Shown here: positions 23,047 to 35,950 of the stretch, piece after piece | How the letters are laid out: the number at the start of each line of letters is the position of its first letter | Position numbering within the stretch: the stretch's first letter is position 1 | DNA from: Azolla caroliniana | Taxonomy: Eukaryota; Polypodiophyta | Assembly: GCA_043228905.1 (NCBI GenBank) | Contig: JBHGNT010000012.1 | Coordinates: forward strand, 2,232,001 to 2,296,000 | Length of the DNA stretch: 64,000 bases | Direction: 5' to 3' | Translations under genes and position numbers: made by a program | The notes under the pieces: model-generated | Database searches by the model: none | What the model saw: the letters and a program-made list of their open reading frames with translations, nothing else | Told to the model about the DNA's origin: nothing

Positions 23047-23275
23047 TCTTTGATACTAAGCATTGGCATATCCCTATGATTCTAGGTACTGCCCCATCAC
23101 CTCTCATACTGGGTATTGGCACACACCTATGATACTAAATGCTGGCACATCACCTCTTATACTAGGGACTACCACACACCTATGCTACTAGATATCGGCA
23201 CATCACCTATAACACTAGGTACTGGCACATCACCTATGATACTATGTATTGGCACATCACCTATGATAATCCAAC
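23047..23275. repeat. Minisatellite, ~29-bp unit
   Basis: About eight degenerate copies of a unit like TATGATACTAGGTATTGG plus CACATCACC. Confidence 0.8.
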
Positions 23276-23464
23276 TATATATCACCCACCCCCATCCCCC
23301 CTTCTTTAAGAACCTGAAAGAAAAAAAGCAAAAGTACTGTCACAAAGCACCTACTAAATACACTATCAAACCACCTCCCTATCTCTTGCAAAATTGGTTA
23401 GCAATTTTTCGTCTTCATCTTCGATCGAATCCTTTCCTCGTTTCCGAGAGTTCAACCCAGTTTT

Positions 23465-26400
23465 TTAAGTTGTAATGCCCTCCCTCGAGACGAAGAAATC
23501 AAAGTCAGGATGTCGGACTTTGAGTTGTCGTATCCATGAGTCCGCAGAGTTAATGAGAGACATGACACGTTCTTTATCAGCAGCCTTTGCCGAAGCCCAA
23601 AATGGACCCCTTAGCTTATAAGAGGCCAAGCCAAATGCAGGCAACTCGACCACCATCCCAGGTTTAACCCTCCATGCTGCGTGCTCGTGGAGCCACTTCT
23701 CTTGCTCTTGTTTCATATTGTTGCTTGAATTATCTGAAACCAACATCTGATCTGAACCCATCCAACATGTATTTCTGTAGCAGTTGTCATCTAACACTAA
23801 GGCTGGACTAGACCTGAAGTCAACCTGTGCATCTATGACAATGAAGATATGTTTTATAACCAATCCGTTCTTAAAGAAACAAACATGAAAGGATGTTTTT
23901 AGCAAAGACAAAATGTTTTACTATATTGTATATTCAAGGCATGTCAATGACATTTTCAGTAAAAATAAAATTTGAACACATTTTTGTTGAAGAGTGAATG
24001 TTATTACGATGGTTTTTGTAAAGAAAACAATGTTGAAGTAAGATGGTTTTGTAAAGAAAAAATGTTGAGATAAGATGTATCTGTAAAGAAAAACAATGTG
24101 TGTTTGATGATTCATCCACACCTTGAAGCAAGGGAGGCGTCCAGAGAGAATGGAATGTGAGGAAACATGTTGGCAAATCACTCATCGTTGGTCCGGTAGG
24201 TATACGATATATCGGATACCTGTATAGATTTATAAAGATAATGATTATTAATTTATTAGTACTTAATTTTAACAAGGTTCCACACGCACAATACTAGCAT
24301 GCCTTCCTTGAAAGAAATTTGATTTTCCTTGTTCTTTTGATAGCTTACCATGCAACTGAGACCCAACTTGCTGGAGACAATTCATTACTCTTAAGTGTGT
24401 AGAGCTGAGGAAAATCAACAGCAAGCTCCCGAATCTGCCCGAGTGCAGGAAAACATTATGTATCATGATGCAATTTTACCCAATAAGGACATAACATGAT
24501 ACTATTAGGTTTATTTTCACAAATACTATTGTTCGTATTTTCTCTTAAACCCTAGGTTGGTCTATGTCCCTATCGTAGCTATGCACATTTTTGCGGTGAC
24601 CAAATGCGTATCCACAATATAATGGGGCAACCCCTGGTCAACTTCACTCTAATGATAATTGACATCTGTGGATTGATAGTAAACAAAAAAGATACTTCAC
24701 TTATAGTATAATTGATAGTTAATGAACAAAATATTGTGTTACTGTTTCCTAAACTTCTCCTCATCTTTCCTGAACTGAACAGGAGGTTCCCATTAACATA
24801 ATCTTGGCTAACACCATAAAGAATGTCAAGCCTACCCCAGAAATTAAGATAGAAAGAAATGCAGGGATTTGTATTATATTGAGCCTCCCCACATGATAGT
24901 AACCCAACTAGGAATCTCGATTCCAATAAGCACAACAATAACCATGATGGCTCTGGCCTCCATGTAGACCCATGTATCCACATTGAAGTCTACAGTAGAC
25001 GCATAATAACCCCGGGCAATGAATAAAGGAGATTCAACTTAGATTATGGCATATACCATGTCTGGATGGGGAGTGGAGACGGCATAATAGATATATTTAT
25101 AAATGTATACATGGATGTATCAATGTATGTGTGTATTTATATACATCTATGTATATGTATGGATGTATCTGGATGCATATCTGCATTTGTTTGTGTGTGT
25201 GTGTATGAGTAAGTGTGTCTGTGTGTGTGTATGTGTGCATTAAGTGGTATATGTATATCTTTACATCTACGTATATATGCATACCTTTCCTGCAAGAGGT
25301 GTTCGACCATAGGGAGAACATCTTTCAAAATATTCGAACACAAGGTCTCCTTGTCTACACTCAGATTCATCGCTCGACATACTAAAGCTCAGCCTATCTG
25401 AAGAAACACAGCTTAGGTTATCCCAGTATTGCTCTGTCACAGCCTTCACCTGAAACTTCGATTGCATTTTCTCGTTCTCATTGTCACTCCCAAAATCACT
25501 ACTAGCTACACTTCGCATGTCGCTGACATCGCTCCAATCACTCTCCTCATGGTATGGAGGCCTAGCCAAACAATCAAAATGTCATCATTATACAAGCAAA
25601 AACTAATATGGAATTTAACAGGTGAAAACAAAACAAAAAAAGCATGGACAACATTTCACAAACAAAAAAAAACATGGACTTCTATTGATCTATTATTACT
25701 GTGGTTCAATGGACTGACACACAATCATGTTGAATGCATAAGATCATGGGATAAACAAGGTAAAAGAGTCGAATGCACGGCAGTATATATATATACCTTT
25801 TACTAGTGTGGTAGATCTGCAAGGCTGAGAGGTAGGGCACATAGTACTGCATTATAGTCTCTCCACATGGTAAGACCAGAGGCACACCTGCTCCATACAC
25901 ACTCCACTCATCAAAAGACGCCCACAAGTCACCCAGATTGAAGAAAATTGGCTTTCCCTCCTCGTCAGCCCCTAGTTGCTTCCACTTTCCATATAAAGCT
26001 TCATCTTCATACATAGCCTGTGCACATTTCCATACCAAGATTAGGGTTCTAAGTTGGTATTTTAAGAGTGAAGATTTATATCCATGGATGAGCCATGATA
26101 ATCTTCAACCATCACAACAATATTACATCACGAGAAGCTTTAGAATTCCCACCCCCCCCCCCAATCCCATCTTGGATATTTCTGTCTTTCCCACATGGGG
26201 AAAATGACTGTTTGAGGCGTCCCCTAATAATAATGTGATGACATTCAATCACAAGAAACTTTCGATATTGTCCCAGTGTCGGACAGACAAATATTATTAT
26301 TAGTCTTTCCCACATGGAGAAAATGATGCCCAAATTTCTTGCGACATAAATATTGTTTGATGATAGATTCTCTGTTTTGAGAAATCCCTAAATTTTACTT

Positions 26401-26801
26401 AGTGCTACCACTGATTTCCCCACTCCATGCCCACATCAAATCTCTTAAATGATGTTCACAGTGTTTATCAAAATGTATGGATAAGATGGGAAATAGCCAA
26501 TTTCCCATATGAAGAAACCTAGGCTATTAATCCCACATCAGCGAAAATGTCTAAAGATTCCTGTGATATATATATATATGACATCCAACTAGACCTAAGT
26601 GAATGTATGAACGAATGGATTAAATTGTATTACCTTGGGCAAGCATTGCACTGACGGAGTGATGTGATCCAAGAAAAACTCAAGGTTCGATTTGCCCTCC
26701 ACATTCAAACCGATCTCACTGGGCAATATGTTTGTGAAGGTACTCTCATCCTCTTTGGGATTATAAGTGTTGATATGCAAAACATTGCAACTACTTGCCA
26801 T
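23465..26801 (-). CDS. DUF789-family protein, six coding exons
   Basis: Plant DUF789 protein; the biochemical role is unknown for the family. Coding exons by GT-AG and phase: 26801-26634, 26017-25797, 25561-25285, 24434-24349, 24219-24120, 23824-23465, total 1212 nt (403 aa), typical for the family. Diagnostic blocks in order: [14 protein letters not shown] (exon 1); [22 protein letters not shown] and [13 protein letters not shown] (exon 2); FSMSSDESE and GDLVFEYFE (exon 3); [12 protein letters not shown] and SWVSVAW (exon 4); [25 protein letters not shown] (exon 5); [30 protein letters not shown] (exon 6). The ATG at 26801 gives MASSCNVLH. The exon 5 donor (GGT|GTGGAT) is the least certain junction. 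No lesion is seen; apparently an active host gene. Confidence 0.9.
25088..25280. repeat. TG/TATG-rich microsatellite in DUF789 intron 3
   Basis: Purine-pyrimidine alternating GTGTGT/TATGTA tract inside the intron between exons 3 and 4 of the DUF789 gene. Open frames through it are artefacts. Confidence 0.8.
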
Positions 26802-27289
26802 GATGGATTAATGGTTCCCTGCACACGCCTTTATCCTAAATTTGACCTGGTTATTTCTTGCACTTCTTGATTCTAGATATGCATAATTATCTATGCGGAT
26901 GTGGATCCTATACGATGGTTAGTTTGAGCAATGCCTTTTGAGTTGTAACAAAAATGATGAGCTCAACTAGTCCCACATAATGATGATGGATGATGCTTTA
27001 GTAGTGATATGTACAACAAATTACCTCTAATGATGCAAATGCGGTTAACCTTGAAATGTAATTGAAGGAAAGAGCACATGAATTTGAGCATAACAACATG
27101 GTGTTCAAGATCATTTGGAATATAGAATAGAGGGAGAGATCAGAGAATTTTAGTGAATTTAAATCGCCAAAATGGAAATCTTATATAAGAATGGTGACTG
27201 TCCAGATGAGAGATTAAGAAGAAATGCAGACAGTCCAGATGAGATCTTGCAGAAAATGTAGATCGCCCAAATGGAGATTAGCCAGAAAA

Positions 27290-27600
27290 ATATTTGCAGC
27301 AAGTGGATGATGGCCCAAATGAGGTTCCGGAAGGACAATAAGCACCCAAATGAATTTTTTTTTCCAAGACAAAAAAGATCGCCCAAATGAGGTTTTCCAA
27401 GAGAAAATTATCACCCAAATGAATTTTTTTCCAAGACAAAAAAGATCGCCCAAATGAGATTTTCCAAGAGAAAATTATCACCCAAATGAATTTTGGCAAG
27501 ACAAATTATCTCTCCGATTAAGTTTCGCCAGAGAAATGGTCGCCCAAATGAAAGAAGACAAAAACACAGAAGAGGGGAGATCGCCCAAATGGAGCTTTTT
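27290..27600. repeat. Tandem repeat, ~64-bp unit upstream of the DUF789 gene
   Basis: Repeated blocks of GATCGCCCAAATGAG...TTTTCCAAGAGAAAATTATCACCCAAATGAATTTT; two clear units at about 27380-27510 plus diverged neighbours. Confidence 0.8.
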
Positions 27601-27897
27601 TAGAGGAGGCGAAACAGGAAGGTGAAGAAACAGGGGGAAGGATTAATGAAGGATGAAGAAGGAAGAAGAAGAAGGAAGGAAGGAAAGAAAAGCAGGAAGG
27701 TGAAGGTGAAGGTGAAGGTGAAAGAAAGAAAGAAAGAAACAGAAGGACAACAGAAGAAAGAGAAGGATTTATGTGAGAGAGAGGAAAGCTGAAGAAGAAG
27801 AAGAAGAAGAAGAAGAAGCAGGGTAATAGTTTTTTGTTTTGTTTTTTATTCACAGGTGGAGACGCGTGTTGCAGGAAGACACAGACACAGAGAGAGA

Positions 27898-27933
<36 letters not shown>

Positions 27934-27945
27934 GACTGTGGCAGA
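27601..27945. repeat. Purine-rich tract (GAAG, AAGG and GA repeats)
   Basis: Almost pure A/G on the plus strand, with GAAGAA, GGTGAA and GAGAGA runs (polypyrimidine on the strand of the DUF789 gene). It lies about 0.8-1.1 kb upstream of that gene's start codon. Confidence 0.8.
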
Positions 27946-28004
27946 AGGCCGCGTATTTCTTTACCCTAATTAATGGCGTAGAAAAAAAAGATTGGGAGAT
28001 ATGT

Positions 28005-28103
28005 ATGGTATGTATGTATGCATGTATGTTAATGCTATGTGTATGTGTATGTGTATGTGTATGCGTATGCGTATGTGTATGTGTATGTGTATGCGTATGC
28101 GTA

Positions 28104-28162
<59 letters not shown>

Positions 28163-28233
28163 GTATGTATGTATGTATATATGTGTGTATGTGTGTACAT
28201 ATGTGTGTATGTGTGTATGTGTGTATGTATGTA

Positions 28234-28283
<50 letters not shown>

Positions 28284-28291
28284 CGTATGCA

Positions 28292-28322
<31 letters not shown>

Positions 28323-28401
28323 GTATGTATGTATGTATGTATATATGTGTGTATGTGTGTATGTGTGTACATATGTGTGTATGTGTGTATGTATGTATGT
28401 A

Positions 28402-28434
<33 letters not shown>

Positions 28435-28680
28435 ATGTACATATGTGTGTATGTGTGTATGTGTGTATGTACACATTTGTGTATGTATGGTATGGTATGT
28501 ATGTATGTATGTATGTATGTATGTTTGTACATATGTCTGTATATATGTATGTGTGTATGTATGTACATATGTTTGTGTCTATGTGTGTATGTATGTATAT
28601 ATGTTTGTGTATGTATGTATATATGTTTGTGTGTGTATGTGTATGTGTATATGTATGTATGTATGGATGTACATATTTGT
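28005..28680. repeat. Long TATG/TGTATG microsatellite
   Basis: About 675 bp of alternating purine-pyrimidine GTATGT, GTGTGT and TATGTATG units. All frames on both strands stay open for long distances only because of the repeat. Confidence 0.95.
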
Positions 28681-28685
28681 CGTTG

Positions 28686-28911
28686 TCGACCCCAAGAGTT
28701 GTCTCGTACTAGCCATCACTGAAGGGCACAGTTTTAGCTATAGGTACTTACATTAAATAGTCAATCCGAAAGGTGATGTAACTAGTCTCATTTTCTTGAA
28801 CTTGATCGGAGGGAGATTCCCCAATCTATGTTTAAGCCTCCTTGTAAAGTCTCTTTGTAATAATCCTTCCTAACTAATGGGAAAGTAGCTTCATTCTGAG
28901 AAAAAAAAAAA
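28686..28911 (+). repeat. LINE/SINE 3' tail with poly(A)
   Basis: TCGACCCCAAGAGTTG ... CCTAACTAATGGGAAAGTAGC ... then a run of A. The same sequence lies inverted at 42484-42720, ending in a T-run. Paired copies with A-tails are expected for a non-LTR retroposon. Confidence 0.75.
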
Positions 28912-29046
28912 ATGTATGTATGTATTTGTGTGTGTGTTTGTGTTATAAAATAATATATTCATTCATGAGTATAAAGAAATATACGTAGAGATGTGATCCT
29001 CAAGTGATCATGGGACGGAACAACCATTTTGGTGGCTGAGAATGCC

Positions 29047-29465
29047 AAAAAGGGCCACCATCTTTGAAGGAGAGAAGAATATCTTTGTTGTAGAGAGTAA
29101 GAAATTGGAGACACTAAGCAATTTTAGCATCTGAATGCCTAAATAAAACCATCCCATTGTCCTTTAAAAGTATGGAGTCTTGACCATGTCCGGCCTAATG
29201 TTACGTGCCACTTCAACTAGTGAGACCCTAACTTGATGACAATGGAGGATAATCGAGCCTTCCTAATTCAACATATGTTAATATTACTCAATATTTCCCA
29301 TAATGGTTGCATCTCCTTCTTTCTTCCAAACCATCACCAAAGGAACTACACGAACCATTCTGAAACAAGTGCTAAAATTATGGTAAAGAGACTTGACATC
29401 ATAGCAGGCAACTTATATCCAAACCACCATTCCCCATGTGAATAATGGTGGTGGAAAGTAGTTGG
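29047..29465 (-). repeat. Dispersed repeat, possible LINE zf-RVT fragment (copy 2)
   Basis: Second copy of the repeat at 20036-20465, with the same order of conserved blocks (GGGCCACCATCTTTGAAGGA, ACCATCCCATT, GACCATGTCCGGCC, GACTTGACATCAT, CCATTCCCCATGTG). Confidence 0.5.
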
Positions 29466-31635
29466 CAAAGATTATTAGCATACATTTCCATACCAATCAA
29501 GACTCAAGGCAATCCCACAGACATTATTTCTATGATTGTTTCGGCAAACAACATCGACCACAATTAAAGGATACAAACATTTTGTGCAACCCCAATACCA
29601 ACAGGCAAGGCTCGATTCACAAGCAACAATTGCACATGACGTATTTGACATTATTGTTTCCTTTCCCATACCTTACACCAAAACTTGGGAGTAGGACCTT
29701 GTTGACTTCTAACATCTGTATTGAAATATCATTGGTGAAACATCCTATGAATTAGAAATATATTGAAATATCTAATTGAACAATGTATTTTTTAAAATTG
29801 AACTTGTTGCAAGTAAATGGATTTGTCCATAAATAGTCAGTTGGGTCCCATGCCAAACCTAAAGAAAGGTTGATTACTGTACACCCACAAATTCCAACAT
29901 GCCTTTACATCCTCTATCAAAAATCAAGAGAGAAGTATGATTTCTCATGCAACATTATAAGAATCCCACTCCACCTTTGTAAAATCTGTTTTGTGATCAA
30001 TATTTGAAGAGAAACTATGGTTCTGTTCAGATAAGACACGAAAGCTCATAAACCCCATCTAAGTAGGGTTCCTTCACCCCTCCTATGACACTTCTAGACC
30101 AATGTAACCTAATATGTCGAAACTAATTCACTCTCGTGGTGGTATTGTCAATGAGAAATAGATAAATCCCACCCACCCTCCAACATGAAATTGTTTGGGG
30201 TTTGCCTTTTAGGCACAATATGAAGGAGTAGTTATCACCATCAATGCAACAAAGGTACTTATTCAAATAGTCGAAGTGAAGTGCAATATAGGTTTGCTTA
30301 AACTTACACTCACTGGGCCGAACATAACATGCAATACAACAAAGCTTTTGGAATTATTCATTGATTGGGCATAAAATTGAAACCATCCAACGGTTGTACA
30401 TATGTTTGGATTTATGTGTTTGTCCAGCCAATAGCCTCACATTTCAAATAGCTAGTCATAGAATACATTCTATAATCTTTTGCCTAAACCTGTGAGGAGG
30501 AATATATTGCAAGTGGGAGAAACACCACCTTTTATTAGCATTGCTATCATATTCATTCTTTGTATTGTTGAAAATTATGTCGATGTTATAAAGTAATTTT
30601 TTTAAACATAAACCAATAGTGGGCATAATCTCGAATTAAGATTAGGAATAATGTTGATGAGAAATACACATCAATCCAATTGTTGGAGGCTCCACCCACA
30701 CCTTGTTATTATAAAGCACGAGATTTACCACTATACCATCATGTCTATATATATTTTTTAAATTGATAATGGTTGAAACTGTAGTCAAGAAGTTGTGGAA
30801 AGTTTGAAGACTTGTATATCATGTGTCATTACAATGTTTTCATAGTGTTATTTAGCACATGATGTATTGTTTGATTGTTATTTCATAAATGACAACGAAG
30901 TAGAAGAATCAATCGTGCATTGTTCACGAGAATAAGATGGTTGCCCTTCCTTTTAGACAAGGATAATAATTCAATTACTTGGACAATTATTTTAAAACAT
31001 AAAGTCGACGTTATGGAAGATTATGCATTTGCCCCATCTAATGATCCTCTGAATCCAAACAAAGTTCCTTGATCGTAGAGTTGCTTAAAACCAACTTAAT
31101 GCATGTTATTTCTAATAAGCAAGTGTGCAAATTTTTACCATGAATGAAAATCAAGTGGTAGCAATGTTTGACAAACAAGAGGCAAATGATCTGCACAACC
31201 ATTTACGATGTTGACAAGCTAAGCCAAAGGAGATCGCCGTGTTATTTGTAGTCTACATTTGATTCATTGAAAGACAATAAAAAAAGTGTAATATGAATGG
31301 CAACGAGAGTTCTTCTTTCGAACATAATTATCCTTGGATTGCTTAATGGTAGAAATAATTGAGTGTAATAATTTCATAAGAATTCTAGGCAAAAGGATCA
31401 TGCAAGAACTCAATGTCACATTATAGCTATAACCTATGAATCTAGCAAAGCATATACTTTTCGTTGAGCATCAAACCAACAATATTGTCAATCACTTTAA
31501 AGAGAAACCGTTGAACTCAAACCGACAATTATCCTTTGCCAAAATACCCAAAGAGCCACCCGATTAATTTAAGCAATTGAAATCTTAGTTGATAATAATA
31601 TCAGTTAACAACATTAGTAATCATATTAGTTCCCA
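29466..31635. other. AT-rich DNA without recognised content
   Basis: No gene, RNA or repeat structure that I can support. Only short open frames without family resemblance. Confidence 0.5.
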
Positions 31636-31643
31636 TTCTTGAG

Positions 31644-32199
31644 TAGCAATGGGCCCGGTTCAAAACCAAACCAAACCGTTTATAAACATTCGAACATTTA
31701 AACCAAACCATTTAAACAAAATGTAAACTAAACCATTTAAACCAAAACCGTTTAGGGAAAAGTTAAAACCAAACCGAACCATTTAATAAAAAGTTTAAAC
31801 ATAACCACATTTTAGCCAAGCTAATTAAAAAATTAATTCAATAAAAATACACAAAATTAAATAAGCATTTATGTTTAAATAAATAAATAAATAAATAACA
31901 TTAATTGAGCCATTAGATTAAATAAACAATTAAGTTAAGTGAATTAAACCAATGAAAAAAATTAATTAAACCATTAAATTACATAAACATTTAATGGATA
32001 AAAAAAGATAGCCCAAAAACCTATAAATCTATAAACCAAACCTATAAACCCTAGTTTCAAAACCAAACCGAACTGAAACCGAACCGTTTATTATTAATTA
32101 AAACCAAACCAAACCATTTAATTATTTTGGAACTTATAAACCTTTAAACCATGGTTTAACGGTTCGGTTCGGTTTAAGCCAAAACCGGGCCCATTGCTA
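31644..32199. mobile_element. hAT-type MITE, complete
   Basis: 556 bp with terminal inverted repeats TAGCAATGGGCCCGGTT, continuing imperfectly as AAACC/GAACCGAACC runs. It is flanked by the exact 8-bp duplication TTCTTGAG (31636-31643, 32200-32207). An 8-bp duplication and terminal repeats of this kind point to the hAT superfamily. The interior is AT-rich, built of AACCAAACCNTTTAAAC-like motifs in both orientations, and has no coding capacity. A non-autonomous element that needs a transposase from elsewhere. Confidence 0.9.
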
Positions 32200-32207
32200 T
32201 TCTTGAG

Positions 32208-33566
32208 CGTGGATTATGGTACAATAAATTTCATTTCCTTTTTTGTGTTGATAAATCTTAGTGCAAGGGTAAATTTAAAACTCATTATCTGCAACTCATG
32301 AACATGTCATGTTGGCCACACACTCTACCCTTTAATGATCATTTTTTGACGAACCAACAATTGAATGATACATAAAACAATTCTCTTATTCCTATTCAAT
32401 CTACTTTTGCAACGAATATTTTATTGCCTACACACCCAACTCCATGCGCTATTAGTTGTCTACGTATATCTTGTCATTTGTTGAATGAGTAGAATGAGTA
32501 GGAACTATTGGTTATTAGAGAGATATTCATTTTTAACATGGGGGGATATTTGAATGTGACTATTTCACAGGAGTTTCAAGTAAAAGGTAACTTAGCAAAG
32601 TATATAGGTTTCTTTGAACTTTAAAGCAACACTATTGTCAATCACTTTAAAAAGTAATATTTGAACTCATAAGTGACAATTCTAGGAACAAGACTTTTAT
32701 TCAAGACCAATGTATCACAACACATTGCGCCAAACTTAAAACCATCTTCTTCCCCAAATGGAGAAACCACAATCACCAATACATGATCTGCTTGCTCCAA
32801 TAGAACTCAGATCACATTCTCTTTGATGTCAAACAGGGTATTGGCCCTTGGGGCACAAGTGAGGAGAGTCAATGAGCCACAGTGAGGAGACTTGTTGGTT
32901 GTGCCTATTTTGATGAAACACGTTTAGGAGTTAAGAGTATCACACACTTATTACAATGTGTCGTATTTTATCACATTGAACTCTTTGAGCTTAATTTCTT
33001 ATATATCTCAATGTGCACTCTTGATTGCAACATTTTTAATAAAAAAAGTAATATTGAGGATCTCAATCCCACACGTACTATGGAAAAATGATTCATTTTT
33101 TGTCCTATAAGTTGTTTGAGGACAATCATAATCTCAATCCTGAATGTTAGGTACTATATAAGGGAAGAAGACCTATTGATCGTATTCAACTTTACCTTAT
33201 TACTAACATTGAGTATTAACTCTTGTAGAGCCTGAACACTCTGTCACACTCGATCACACAACCTAGGTATTGAAGTTGACTTATGACATCAAAATTAGCC
33301 AATTATAAAAGCATGAAAGGTATGCAAGGAAGGTCTAGTAAAGGATGAGTATCACTTGCTTTTACACGCTCAACACATAGTACAATTCGTGAAAGCTATG
33401 GTGATATATTAAGAGGGGGTGATGACTTGAGTATCAAACTAAAGAAAATGCCTAGAAGGTTGAGTTTATATGTGTATGCCTTATTCACACATCGACACTC
33501 GATGCAATCAAGCTATCAAACAAGGTTTCCCAAAAGATTCACTCATGAATTGGATTAAACCAAACC
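32208..33566. other. AT-rich DNA without recognised content
   Basis: Nothing beyond short open frames (for example 32882-33091) that resemble no known family. Confidence 0.5.
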
Positions 33567-34640
33567 GTGAAAGAGAAAAAAAAATCATATCCAACTATTG
33601 AAGTATCATGGTTAGCTCAATTATGGCCAAGTTGTATAGTGCTATCATGGAATAAAAGATTACCTCATGGGTTGAGTGTCATCACAAATGAGCACTTGAT
33701 CAAGGAGGCTTTAGACCAAAATAGTAAACTACCCTATCATTTGGTTACACTAATAAAGTTTACTTCAAGGGGAAATATATATTGTCGTTTTCTGCACTTT
33801 GAGAAAGACTTTGACACCACACCAAGGAGTGAGCTTTGGAAAAGAATGATAGAGATCAAAATGCCATTAGAGTGAGCAAATTAGGAGCCAAATAAAAATG
33901 GATAGTGATTTCTTGAAGTATTTTTTAAGCAACATAAGGGTCAAACAAGGGTGCTCACCCTCTCACGTGCCCTTTGGTCTATGCAAAACTTGACGAAACA
34001 ATAAACAAGGTTGCAAAAGAAGAAGGATTGGATGGTCCAAAACTCTTGTATGAGATTAGTTTTATACTGTATGTGTTGATGATGTTGTTTTATTCTCATA
34101 TAATTTGGATGATATGAAACACTTTGGACTCATTTTGTCAAATCAATGAGCTAATTGCTAATTTGGGCAAAATGAAAATGATGGCAACAAAGGTAATACA
34201 ACCAAGAAACTACTGCATATTTACATACAAGCTAGAACCAATACAAGTGGTGCAAAACTTCAAATATCTTGGTATTAAAGTCCTATCGACAATTAGGTGG
34301 AATATATGGTATGAGTCTTGACTTCAAGCGAGTTGGAATAGTTACTATATCTTCAAGAATCAATGCAACCATAGTGATACTTGAGGTGCAAAGTGAGATT
34401 GATGCTATTCAATGCTATGGTGGTCCAAGTGTTGCTTTATGGAGTGGAAATGTGGGGTGGCATTATCTTATTTAGTGCATGGAATGAAATAGAGAAAATC
34501 CAAAAAATGTTCTTATGTAGACTCTCTCTCTCTCTCTCAAATAGTAATGTATCAATTACGAAGATCGAATTACAATAGATGGAATATGATACTCTATTTA
34601 CACCAAAATTGACGAGGGTTCCCATGACATCCATCATCTC
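33567..34640 (+). pseudogene. LINE reverse transcriptase fragment (decayed)
   Basis: Non-LTR retrotransposon RT in several frames. Recognisable in order: FEKDFDTTPRSELWKRMIEIKMPLE (the FDxVPR motif), VKQGCSPS (the QGCPLSP motif), VDDVVLFSYNLDDM (the YADD motif as VDDV), NFKYLGIKV, then LFNAMVVQVLLYGVEMWGG followed by WNEIEKIQKMFLCR. Frameshifts and stops separate these blocks, so no product is expected. The order matches a plus-strand LINE ORF2 from mid-RT towards its C-terminus. Confidence 0.8.
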
Positions 34641-35439
34641 TATCTAGATACATTGTTATGGACCTATGTAGTCCCATGCAATAAAGGTCAATGCAAATGA
34701 CGAAGATGATACCTAAATGGCCTACAAATTCCTAACTCTTGTGACAACCTCCCACCAACAACACCACCACATCCACCTCTATCGCTCTCTCTCTTGAAGG
34801 TGACTTGATTGGTTTCATGCTTTTTTCCATCCTTAGGGCATGCATGTGAAGCTTTATTTCACCTTATTCTTTTATTGATGTTTACTCACGCGATTGAGCT
34901 CTTTTAAAAAAGTATATAAATATATTCAAAAGAGAAACTATAGTACAACAAAATGACTCAATATGAAACTTATGAAAGAAAGCATGCTCATTTACATGTG
35001 TTCTTTAAGAGACCATAGAGTTAAAAAAAGGGAAGCCAAAAGGGATCAAAATCTTAGACGTAAGTGTAAAGCCGACATGTGAGGGATGACTAAGCACATT
35101 CACCATGTATTACTTAGTTCAACTTTATTATGGTTTAAATGACCTTGTTCAATCAAGGTAAGGACTTCTCCTTTTATGAAAGTATATGTTTATTTTAGAA
35201 AACAAAGTCAATATTGGCAAATCGTAGCTTGTTAAGGAAGATTTTACTCACAAAATGAATAGGGTGGATTAGGAAATAGTGAGACGCATGTGAAGACATA
35301 CATTTGAGAGACATGGACCACAACATCAAAGAGGAAACCAGCCAATATATGTCATGATCAATGAATGCAAATGCATGGGTCTAAGCATCTAAAACACAGA
35401 TTGGTAAAACATGGACAATGTGCATGCATGGGCTAATGG

Positions 35440-35950
35440 TCATCATATGTATAGAGATCTGAAAGACGACTCAACGAGACATGAACTTGTGTGGTATGTA
35501 GCTGAATAGATATAGAAAATGGTTAATGTATAGTTAATCCATGTTACAATAATATTTCCTTTATATGGTTTAAGTAAGCAAGCGAAGATGACATAAATGA
35601 TCTTATTCAGTAAGGGGTATCATATGTATAGACATCTGAAAGATGAGTTAGTGAGACGTAAACTTGTGTAGTATGTAGCTGAATAGATATAGAAAGTGGT
35701 TAATGTATAGGCAATCCATGTTACAATAATATTTTCTTTATATGGTTTAAGTAAGCAAGTGATGATGACATAAAGGATCTTGTTGAGTAAGGGGCATAAT
35801 ATGTATAGATATATGAAAGATGAATCGGTGAGACATGAACATGTGTGACCTATGTAGCTGAATAGATATAGAAAGTGGTAACTAATGTATAGATAATCCA
35901 ACCTGCAATAGCTTTTATATGGTTTAAGTAAGCACACGAAGATGACATAC
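35440..35950. repeat. Tandem repeat, three ~175-bp units
   Basis: Units start near 35443, 35618 and 35794 (ATNATATGTATAGANAT...GAAAGATGA...GTATGTAGCTGAATAGATATAGAAA...TTTATATGGTTTAAGTAAGCA). The third is the most diverged. Confidence 0.85.

Noticed and set aside
25097-25370. His-Thr-rich minus-strand frame near DUF789 exon 3
   Set aside because: It runs into the TG microsatellite of the intron; the true exon ends at the GT donor at 25284.
28005-28726. Long open frames rich in Cys-Val-Tyr-Met (plus) or Thr-His-Tyr (minus)
   Set aside because: They are translations of a TATG/TG microsatellite and are open in most frames.
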